DNA from: an uncultured Lachnospiraceae bacterium | Lineage (GTDB): Bacteria > Bacillota > Clostridia > Lachnospirales > Lachnospiraceae | DNA: 31,431 bases | Direction: 5' to 3' | Assembly (NCBI GenBank): GCA_948794795.1 | Contig: CAQGLR010000045.1 | Span: forward strand, 1-31,431 | Shown here: one piece after another, positions 25,558-31,431 of the stretch | Numbering within the stretch: position 1 is the first letter of the stretch | How the letters are laid out: each line of letters begins with the position of its first letter | Program-made: the position numbers and the translations under genes | Notes under the pieces: model-generated | The model's database searches: none | Seen by the model: only the letters and a program-made list of their open reading frames with translations | Told to the model about the DNA's origin: nothing

Positions 25558-25586
25558 TTGACAAATATTAAAAAACAAGCTATACT
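25558..25586 (+). promoter_or_regulatory. Strong promoter of the MarR-MATE operon
   Basis: Consensus -35 TTGACA (25558-25563), 17-bp spacer, -10 TATACT (25581-25586). Transcription should start near 25593, about 90 bases before the MarR gene. Confidence 0.75.
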
Positions 25587-25597
25587 TGGTTTTATAG

Positions 25598-25609
25598 TCC
25601 GATTTCGGA
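25598..25609. promoter_or_regulatory. Likely MarR operator
   Basis: TCCGA (25598-25602) and TCGGA (25605-25609) form a dyad with a two-base centre, just past the expected transcription start of the MarR promoter. This is the usual place for MarR autorepression. The GC-containing half-sites stand out in an AT-rich gap. Confidence 0.45.
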
Positions 25610-25684
25610 TATGAAAAGTATCTGCCTGTAAGTTTATACATTATTATTTTGCCTTTGTATGGATAAAATGAAAGGGGGTTTTTA

Positions 25685-26137
25685 ATGGCAGGAAAAAGTA
25701 TTAATAAAAATTTATCAGAGTATAACAGCATTATTAAAGAAAATGAAGAAATATACCATAAAATTGCCAGGAAATTTGGTCTTTCTGATTGTGCCTTCTG
25801 GATATTGTATACGATGTGTGAAGAGGAGGGTACATTGACCCAGACTGGCATTTGTGATGTCTTGTACCAGCCTAAACAGACTGTTAATTCTGCACTAAAG
25901 AAACTGGAAAATGATGGTTATATAGAATTAGAAACAATGGCTGGCCGCCGCAGTAAACAGATTAACTTTACAGAAAAAGGCAGTAAATTCGTGGATGAAA
26001 CAGTTGGAAAAGTTATCACAAATGAACAGAAAGCACTGCTTAGTTTAACATTGGAAGAACAAGAGATGTTTATTGGATTATTCCATAAATATACAAATCT
26101 TTTGAAAAATAATATAAACAGCATGGAAGACTGGTAA
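25685..26137 (+). CDS. MarR-family transcriptional regulator
   Basis: A 150-residue winged-helix regulator. The core (about 30-110) shows the MarR order: AFWILYTMCEE, LTQTGICDVLYQPKQTVNSALKKLE split as LTQTGICDVLY and KQTVNSALKKLENDGYI, then the wing with GRRSKQINFTEKG. The C-terminal helices form the dimer interface. MarR proteins usually repress an adjacent efflux gene and release DNA on binding a small molecule. Here a MATE exporter starts 72 bp downstream, and the promoter carries a dyad at the start site, so an inducible autoregulated efflux operon is likely. AAAGGGGG lies ahead of the ATG. Inducer unknown. Confidence 0.88.
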   Translation: MAGKSINKNLSEYNSIIKENEEIYHKIARKFGLSDCAFWILYTMCEEEGTLTQTGICDVLYQPKQTVNSALKKLENDGYIELETMAGRRSKQINFTEKGSKFVDETVGKVITNEQKALLSLTLEEQEMFIGLFHKYTNLLKNNINSMEDW

Positions 26138-26209
26138 TGGGATTAATTGGAATTATTTCTAACATTTTAGAGAGTGCATTTAAACACTTTTAATGAATGG
26201 AGGATTAGT

Positions 26210-27541
26210 ATGGGTATACAATTATCAGACAGGTTTACTTTAAAAAAATTACTGCGTTTCTGTCTTCCGCCAATTGTAATGATGATATTTACTTCAATTT
26301 ATGGCGTAGTGGACGGGCTGTTTGTATCAAATTTTGTTGGAAAAGTACCATTTGCTTCAGTAAATCTTATTATGCCATTTATAATGATACTGGGTGGTTT
26401 TGGTTTTATGATTGGAACAGGAGGCAGTGCCCTTGTTGCCAAAACAGCAGGTGAAGGTGATAAAGTTAATGCAAACCGTTATTTTACAATGATGGTAAAA
26501 CTTACTGCTATTTGTGGCATTGTACTTTCTGTTATAGGAATTATTTTTATACGCCAGATAGCAATATTGCTTGGTGCAACAGAATCAATGTTAGATAATT
26601 GTGTTATTTATGGAAGGATAGCATTGTCATTTAATACTGCTTTTATGCTGCAGAATGTATTCCAGACATTTCTTACAACAGCTGAAAAGCCAGAACTCGG
26701 GCTTATTGCAACAGTTTCAGCAGGTGTTACAAATATGGTGCTTGATGCAGTATTTATCGGGCTGTTTAAATGGGGAGTTGCAGGTGCTGCACTGGCTACA
26801 GGAATAAGTGAATGTATAGGCGGGATATTTCCTTTAATTTATTTCCTGCGTCCTAACAACAGTCTTTTACAGCTGGTAAAGACAAAATTAGAGATACGTA
26901 TATTATTAAAGGCATGTGCCAATGGTTCATCTGAGCTTATGTCAAATATATCTTCTTCATTTGTTAGTATGTTGTATAACTTCCAGCTTTTAAGGTTTGC
27001 AGGGGAAAATGGTGTCGCTGCTTATGGTGTGCTTATGTATATACAGTTTATTTTTATTGCAGTTTTTATTGGATATACAATAGGGACATCTCCTATAGTG
27101 GGATATAATTATGGTGCTAAAAACTACAAAGAGTTAAAAAGCCTTCTTAAGAAAAGTTTAATGCTTATGGTTATAGCAGGAATTATTATGATGGTTCTTG
27201 CACAGGTTCTTGCATTCCCGCTTGCCAAGATTTTTACTGGTTATGATAAAGAACTTTTTGATATGACTAAACATGCATTCAGGATATTTTCATTTTCATT
27301 TATCCTGGCAGGTATAAATATTTTTACATCTTCATTTTTTACAGCACTTAATAATGGAGGAATTTCAGCAGCAATTTCATTCCTGCGTACACTTATATTC
27401 CAGACAGCTGCTGTACTGGTTCTGCCATTATTATTGGAGCTTAATGGAATATGGTGTGCTAATACTGCAGCGGAAATATTTGCACTTATTATATCACAGT
27501 CATTTCTTTTTGCTAACAGGAAAAAATACCATTATATGTAA
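26210..27541 (+). CDS. MATE-family multidrug/solute exporter
   Basis: A 443-residue integral membrane protein with about 12 hydrophobic segments in two homologous halves. Family features: a LPPIVMMIFTSIYGVVDGLFVSN-type first helix (PPIVMMIFTS, VVDGLFVSNFVG), GTGGSALVAKTAGEGD after TM2, and the second-half GTSPIVGYNYGAKNY motif. MATE transporters export drugs, dyes or metabolites with a sodium or proton gradient. The start at 26210 has GGAGG six bases ahead; an in-frame ATG at 26174 lacks a binding site and would add a polar 12-residue extension. Transcription is probably shared with the MarR gene. Substrate unknown. Confidence 0.92.
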   Translation: MGIQLSDRFTLKKLLRFCLPPIVMMIFTSIYGVVDGLFVSNFVGKVPFASVNLIMPFIMILGGFGFMIGTGGSALVAKTAGEGDKVNANRYFTMMVKLTAICGIVLSVIGIIFIRQIAILLGATESMLDNCVIYGRIALSFNTAFMLQNVFQTFLTTAEKPELGLIATVSAGVTNMVLDAVFIGLFKWGVAGAALATGISECIGGIFPLIYFLRPNNSLLQLVKTKLEIRILLKACANGSSELMSNISSSFVSMLYNFQLLRFAGENGVAAYGVLMYIQFIFIAVFIGYTIGTSPIVGYNYGAKNYKELKSLLKKSLMLMVIAGIIMMVLAQVLAFPLAKIFTGYDKELFDMTKHAFRIFSFSFILAGINIFTSSFFTALNNGGISAAISFLRTLIFQTAAVLVLPLLLELNGIWCANTAAEIFALIISQSFLFANRKKYHYM

Positions 27542-27550
27542 GTATTATTA

Positions 27551-27701
27551 TGGAAAGGACAGGATTTATAAGGACCTTCTGCGGCTTCTGGATATATACC
27601 GCAGAAGGCCAAGGCTTCTAGATTCATCCTTTCCATGTTCTTTCCATACACCAATAGAATGTAAAAGCTGGTTAATTGTCCCATCACCAGTTAATGGGAC
27701 G
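27551..27701. other. Structured intergenic segment after the MATE gene
   Basis: Nested inverted repeats: TGGAAAGGA (27551-27559) with TCCTTTCCA (27627-27635), enclosing a perfect 10-bp stem CCTTCTGCGG (27575-27584) with CCGCAGAAGG (27599-27608). A further small dyad, GTCCCAT/ATGGGAC, lies to about 27701. No T run follows the main stem, so as a terminator it would be atypical. The 67-codon minus-strand frame across here lacks a ribosome binding site. It may be a mobile-element remnant or an RNA element. Confidence 0.5.
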
Positions 27702-27756
27702 GCAGTGGTTCTGCTATTTCCAACTGTTAAATGCAGATTGGATTTATTATGCCAGA

Positions 27757-27785
27757 TTGAAGAAAACATGTACTTGTGGTATAAT
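27757..27785 (+). promoter_or_regulatory. Promoter of the macro-domain/GNAT pair
   Basis: TTGAAG (27757-27762), 17-bp spacer, TATAAT (27780-27785). The leader would be only about 20 bases, starting just ahead of the ribosome binding site AGAAAGGAAGA. Confidence 0.6.
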
Positions 27786-27812
27786 TTTCTGGTATTAGAA
27801 AGGAAGATTTAT

Positions 27813-28811
27813 ATGCCACTTAAAATTATTAGAAATGATATTACAAAGGTTAAAGCGGATATTATTGTAAACTCTGCAAATCCAAAACCTGTTTATGCTA
27901 ATGGAACTGATGCTGCTATTTATGAGGCAGCAGGAAAAGAGCAGCTGCTTGCTGAAAGGCAGAAAATTGGAGAAATCGCTGTTGGAAGTATTGCTGTTAC
28001 ACCTGCATTTTCACTTAATGCAAAATATATTATACACACAGTTGGCCCAGACTGGCAGGGAGGAAATGCTGGGGAATTTAGTTTTTTAAAGTCCTGTTAT
28101 AGTAAGTCCCTTGAAAAAGCTCTGGAACTTAATGCAGAAAGTATAGCATTCCCTTTAATTTCTACTGGTGTATACCAGTTTCCAAGGGATAAAGCACTAC
28201 AGACTGCAGTAATGGCAATTAGTGAATTTCTTTTTAAATGTGAAATGTTAATAATCCTTGTGGTATTTGACAGGAAATCTTTTGAACTTTCTGGAAAACT
28301 GTTCCAGGATGTACATGAATATATAGATGAATGTGATGTGGCAGACCAAGCAATACATGAATACCAGTATAACAGGATGGCAGAAGGATACAGAATGGCA
28401 GTATCAAGAATGATGCCAGATAATATAAATGGGAGAGAAGATAAAAGCCTTAATGATATTATAGAAAATATTGGAGAAACATTCCAGGAACGTCTTTTAA
28501 AACTAATTAGCCAAAAAGGTATGTCTGACCCAGAAGTATATAAAAAAGCAAATATTGACCGTAAATTATTTTCAAAAATAAGATGTGATATTAATTATAC
28601 ACCAAGGAAAAAGACAGTGCTTGCATTAGCAGTTGCACTTGAATTAAATATTGAAGATACAACAGACCTTTTAAAACGTGCAGGATTGTCATTTTCTCCA
28701 GGTAGTAAGTTTGATTTAATAACTGAGTATTTTATTAAAAGAGGGATATATAATATAAATACAATAAACCTGGCATTATTTGAACATGGACAGCAGACAC
28801 TTGGAGTATAA
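27813..28811 (+). CDS. Macro-domain protein with C-terminal helical domain
   Basis: A 332-residue cytoplasmic protein. The N-terminal macro domain (1 to about 175) has the ADP-ribose-binding signatures DIIVNSAN, then NGTDAAIYEAAG in place of the usual poly-glycine loop, IHTVGPDWQGG and LISTGVYQFP. Macro domains bind or hydrolyse ADP-ribose, O-acetyl-ADP-ribose or ADP-ribosyl groups on proteins or nucleic acids. The C-terminal part (about 215-332) is helical and charged, with a DPEVYKKANIDRKLFSKIR segment that looks helix-turn-helix-like, then a four-helix tail. This fusion is one I recall from related Firmicutes without a known role. Frames open further upstream overlap the MATE gene; 27813 has the ribosome binding site. 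A GNAT gene follows by 27 bp. Confidence 0.85.
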   Translation: MPLKIIRNDITKVKADIIVNSANPKPVYANGTDAAIYEAAGKEQLLAERQKIGEIAVGSIAVTPAFSLNAKYIIHTVGPDWQGGNAGEFSFLKSCYSKSLEKALELNAESIAFPLISTGVYQFPRDKALQTAVMAISEFLFKCEMLIILVVFDRKSFELSGKLFQDVHEYIDECDVADQAIHEYQYNRMAEGYRMAVSRMMPDNINGREDKSLNDIIENIGETFQERLLKLISQKGMSDPEVYKKANIDRKLFSKIRCDINYTPRKKTVLALAVALELNIEDTTDLLKRAGLSFSPGSKFDLITEYFIKRGIYNINTINLALFEHGQQTLGV

Positions 28812-28838
28812 ATAACCTGGAAGCCAAAGGAGGATGTT

Positions 28839-29366
28839 ATGCATAATATTAAAATAAAAACAGAACGCCTTTTGCTGCGGCCCCTGGCTGTTGCTGATGC
28901 TGACGAAGTTTTTGGATGGGTTAGTGACGAAAGAGTTTCACGTTATATGGTTTATACAACTTATACAAATATTGAAGATGTTAAGGAGTGGCTTGCATTT
29001 GTTGAAAAAGATACAAATACATATAATTTTGGTTTTGAACGCCTTTCAGATGGAAAGCTTATAGGCAGTGGAGATATAGGGCTTGACAGAGGATTTAAAA
29101 GCAAAGAGAAATATTGGGGATTTGGCTATAATCTACGTTATGACTGCTGGGGAAATGGATATGCAACAGAAGCTGCTATAGCTATGATAGAATATGCCCG
29201 TAAGAATTCCGGGGTAACACACTTTGTTGCAAGCCATGCAGAACCTAATTTTGCTTCTGGAAACGTTATAAAAAAATGTGGACTAAAGTTTGTAAAATAT
29301 GGAGAGTGGAAAAAACTTGATGGAAGCTGCAAAATGAAATCAATGATATATGAAATGGAGTTTTAA
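28839..29366 (+). CDS. GNAT acetyltransferase, RimJ/RimL type
   Basis: A 175-residue GNAT-fold N-acetyltransferase. It opens with the RimJ/RimL pattern (IKTERLLLRPL), has the acetyl-CoA-binding loop in CWGNGYATEAAIAMIEYA (about 106-123) and the late motif HAEPNFASGNVIKKCGLKF, where the Asn and Lys/Cys positions are usual for the group. Such enzymes acetylate N-termini of ribosomal proteins or small amines. AAAGGAGG precedes the ATG. It is 27 bp after the macro-domain gene, so co-transcription is likely; acyl and ADP-ribose chemistry in one operon is suggestive of modification/demodification but unproven. Confidence 0.88.
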   Translation: MHNIKIKTERLLLRPLAVADADEVFGWVSDERVSRYMVYTTYTNIEDVKEWLAFVEKDTNTYNFGFERLSDGKLIGSGDIGLDRGFKSKEKYWGFGYNLRYDCWGNGYATEAAIAMIEYARKNSGVTHFVASHAEPNFASGNVIKKCGLKFVKYGEWKKLDGSCKMKSMIYEMEF

Positions 29367-29691
29367 TTTTCCAAGGTATAAGGCAAAATTAATAAAACCA
29401 GGTTTTTAAAATGCAGAAACGTTTGTAAGATAAATGGATGTGGAAAACGTATAACTGGTATATTATTTATACCAGCAAAAGTTTGAATAATTCCATCTAT
29501 AAGCTATATTAAGAAAATTTATGTTGGCAGAAAGGCAGGCTAAGCCCATGCGTTCCAGACAAGAAAAGACAGTATATATCATCTGCAGGGTGTAAGTTAA
29601 TCTATAGTACACATGGGCTGGTTACTGGGCAGAACTGTTGTAATACTGTCCAGAAGATTTTGTAAAATTGTATAAGGAAAAGGTTGTGTAA
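29367..29691. other. Gene-free gap with inverted repeats
   Basis: No supported gene in 325 bp. A perfect 8-bp hairpin CTGGTATA (29455-29462) with TATACCAG (29468-29475), a wider pair AGCCCATG (29543-29550) with CATGGGCT (29612-29619), and an 8-pair hairpin with one G-U (29625-29632 with 29646-29653, plus sense). None has a proper U tail. It may be mRNA tail structure or the decayed remains of an element. Confidence 0.5.
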
Positions 29692-30612
29692 TTAAAAAGA
29701 AAATTTCTTTCTTGGATGTTTTGTTGTTAAAATATCTTTTTGCTTTGACATAGCAACATGTGTATATATTTCTGTTATATTAATAGAGCTATGTCCAAGC
29801 ATTTCCTGGATGTATCTTATATCAACATCTGCTTCTAATAAATATGTAGCAAAAGAATGGCGGAACATATGTGGGGTAATATGCATATCAATAGCTGCTA
29901 GCGAAGAGTATTTGTTAATCATATCTCTTACAGACTGCTCAGACAGTCTTTTCTGAAGACGGTTTGTAAAAAAATAACCACAGTTTTGTATATCATTTGT
30001 ACATACTTTCTGGTATTCGGAAAGTATAGAAACCACATCATCATTTCCAATCTGGATTTTACGTTCTTTTGCTCCTTTTCCATAGATTAATATATTTTTT
30101 TCATATAAGTCAATATCCTGTTGTTTAAGTGAACATAATTCAGATATTCTCATACCAGTAGAAAAAAGCAATTCGATAACTGCTATATCACGTAGTATGC
30201 ATTTTCTCTGGTATTTACTGCTGGCGAGTTTTTTTTGCTTATACATTACAGACAGAAATGTTTCTATAGTATGTAATGGAATTATTTTAGGAAGAGTAAC
30301 TGGTTCACGGAATTTTGTCTGGACTTTATTCATAGGATTTATTTTAATAATATCTTTACATTCAAGATAATGGAAAAATGCTTTTACAGAGGATATTTTC
30401 CGTTTAGCTGTTTTAGGTTTATATTCCTGGTGGAGCATTGAAATAAATGATTCAATAGTGCAAGGTGTTATTTGCAAGACAGAACTGGCAGGAATGGATT
30501 TTTGGAATTGTTTTAAGTCTATACTATATGCTTTTAGTGTTTTTTCATCAAGCATTTTCTGGCATTTACAGAATTCAATGTAACTTGGTATAAGTGTTTC
30601 TAATGTGTCCAT
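29692..30612 (-). CDS. Tyrosine recombinase, XerC/XerD-like
   Basis: A 306-residue site-specific recombinase with an intact active site. The N-terminal SAM-like DNA-binding domain is about 5-90 (LKAYSIDLKQF, KRKISSVKAFF) and the catalytic domain about 108-300. Residues: R155 in GMRISELCSL, K179 in YGKGAKERK, H248 and R251 in HMFRHSFATYLL, H274 in MLGHSS, nucleophile Y283 in EIYTHV. It could be a chromosomal XerC/D (dimer resolution at dif) or a solitary integrase/invertase; the sequence alone does not decide. AAAGGAG precedes the ATG. It lies 765 bp from the right terminal repeat and reads away from it. No phage or integrative-element genes accompany it. Confidence 0.9.
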   Translation of the reverse strand: MDTLETLIPSYIEFCKCQKMLDEKTLKAYSIDLKQFQKSIPASSVLQITPCTIESFISMLHQEYKPKTAKRKISSVKAFFHYLECKDIIKINPMNKVQTKFREPVTLPKIIPLHTIETFLSVMYKQKKLASSKYQRKCILRDIAVIELLFSTGMRISELCSLKQQDIDLYEKNILIYGKGAKERKIQIGNDDVVSILSEYQKVCTNDIQNCGYFFTNRLQKRLSEQSVRDMINKYSSLAAIDMHITPHMFRHSFATYLLEADVDIRYIQEMLGHSSINITEIYTHVAMSKQKDILTTKHPRKKFSF

Positions 30613-31292
30613 AATTTAAAATCTCCTTTGGTCTGGTATTAAGTTAAATTGTAGAACAATTGCTATATTTTTTCCAGATATGTATAAAAATTAAAATATA
30701 TGTAATCTATAGAAATAATATGGTTATTTATGGTGGAAGAGTAAAGTAAAATTGACAGGTAAAAGTTTTAATGTTCTGTATATTTATTAATAAAAAATAT
30801 AATAAAATAAAAGGAGGGTTGATATTATAAAATAATACCAATTTAAAGTTTTTTAGAAAATGCTTATTTTAAGCAAAACAATAAAATAAGAGTTTATGAG
30901 TTAAAAATTATTTTTTATTGTATATTTAAAAAACTTGCAGAATAGTGTAAAAATAGAGAAAAATAAAAATGTAGAAGAAATGATAGAATTAATTTTTGGG
31001 ATATAATATTGCTTTAAATATAAAATAGATGAGATTTAAAAGATACACAGAATTTATGGATAGAATACTTGTTAGTGTAATAATAAATATTATTAATTAG
31101 TAAATAAAAATTAACATATATTTTTATAATATAATATATATAATAATAAAATAATATAATAGTATTTTTCAAAACCATGAATTTTACTTATTGTATGTTA
31201 TTTAATAATAATTATTAAATGTTTTTATTCACCCAGTTATTAAGCATAAATAAATTCAAAAATTTTTCTTAGCTTAAATTAAAATTTTATGC
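30613..31292. other. Very AT-rich gene-free region
   Basis: About 680 bp of extreme AT content with no open frame worth reporting. A consensus TTGACA (30752-30757) and a perfect-looking ribosome binding site AAGGAGGG (30811-30818) occur in order, but only a few codons follow before stops, so a decayed gene is likely. Long A/T runs suggest bent, easily melted DNA. Confidence 0.65.
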
Positions 31293-31320
31293 TTGACATA
31301 TATGATTATTTTAGTATAAT
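31293..31320 (+). promoter_or_regulatory. Outward-facing near-consensus promoter
   Basis: TTGACA (31293-31298), a 16-bp spacer and TATAAT (31315-31320), with an A/T-rich UP-like segment in front. Both hexamers are consensus. Transcription would start near 31327 and run through the right terminal repeat out of the window; no start codon with a ribosome binding site lies before the edge. Confidence 0.7.
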
Positions 31321-31376
31321 TATTGTATATTTATTGCTAAAACGATAAATAATGACATTTATTTTTAAAACTTTAC

Positions 31377-31431
31377 CAGGATAACCGCATAAAATAAAGA
31401 TTTTATAAAATCAAATAATATATATATAATT
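31377..31431. repeat. Right copy of 55-bp inverted terminal repeat
   Basis: Exact reverse complement of bases 1-55. Identity breaks at 31376. It starts CAGGATAACCGCAT on the plus strand and runs into alternating AT at the edge. It lies in the predicted leader of the outward promoter. Confidence 0.95.

Noticed and set aside
27566..27769. 67-codon minus-strand frame after the MATE gene
   Set aside because: No ribosome binding site and it spans strong inverted repeats; not recognisably protein-like.
27354..27812. Long N-terminal extension of the macro-domain gene
   Set aside because: It would overlap the MATE gene in another frame and encodes no sensible domain; promoter and ribosome binding site lie just before 27813.
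29367..29691. Transposase remnant or riboswitch after the GNAT gene
   Set aside because: Inverted repeats are present but no frame or conserved RNA family could be recognised.
1..31431. Linear plasmid, phage or other extrachromosomal element with terminal inverted repeats
   Set aside because: It carries polC and other chromosomal-type genes and no replication, partition, structural or telomere-protein genes.

Overview
The window looks like a chromosomal segment of a low-GC, Gram-positive, gut- or rumen-type anaerobe, most likely a member of the Lachnospiraceae or a close relative. The reasons are strong AGGAGG-type ribosome binding sites, AT-rich codon use throughout, a Gram-positive PolC replicase, and secreted proteins built from Big_2, B-repeat and BspA-like leucine-rich modules beside plant-polysaccharide hydrolases. 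The genus assignment is inference.

Layout. The two ends (1-55 and 31377-31431) are perfect 55-bp inverted copies of each other. The left end is gene-poor and carries a 160-bp MITE-like palindromic element just before a secreted CotH-domain protein (592-3348). Then come a convergent secreted GH5 beta-mannanase, a BlaI/MecI-type repressor without a partner sensor, and an RtcB RNA ligase. A chemotaxis receptor (7472-9343) lies 27 bp ahead of polC (9371-13951). A cytoplasmic-looking GH30 glycosidase, an Rpn/PD-(D/E)XK protein with a 21-bp in-gene tandem repeat, a compact structured intergenic element, and an AlkD-like DNA repair protein follow. An overlapping ECF sigma factor and membrane anti-sigma pair (17982-19668) comes next, then a secreted FG-GAP-like protein with a TTG start and a small partner (20035-22067). 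A large modular GH5 glucanase with two near-identical modules and a leucine-rich tail is read on the minus strand (22216-25374). The right part holds a MarR-MATE efflux operon, a macro-domain/GNAT pair, and a complete tyrosine recombinase next to a 0.8-kb AT-rich stretch without genes.

How it fits together. Mannanase, GH5 glucanase, GH30 enzyme and CotH protein suggest an organism that attacks mannan and beta-glucan outside the cell and finishes oligosaccharides inside. The sigma/anti-sigma pair could sense an outside cue, but its targets cannot be read from the sequence. No dockerin or cohesin was seen, so this is not evidently a cellulosome.

The most unusual architecture is at the ends: inverted repeats, a tyrosine recombinase near the right one, and a near-consensus promoter (TTGACA-N16-TATAAT) firing outward through that repeat. 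A large invertible segment is one reading. The soberer one is that the contig stops at a repeat node of the assembly graph, because 55 is a common assembly k-mer. Housekeeping genes such as polC argue against a plasmid or phage. Positions and base pairings were worked out by eye; family names come from motif recognition, with no database search.
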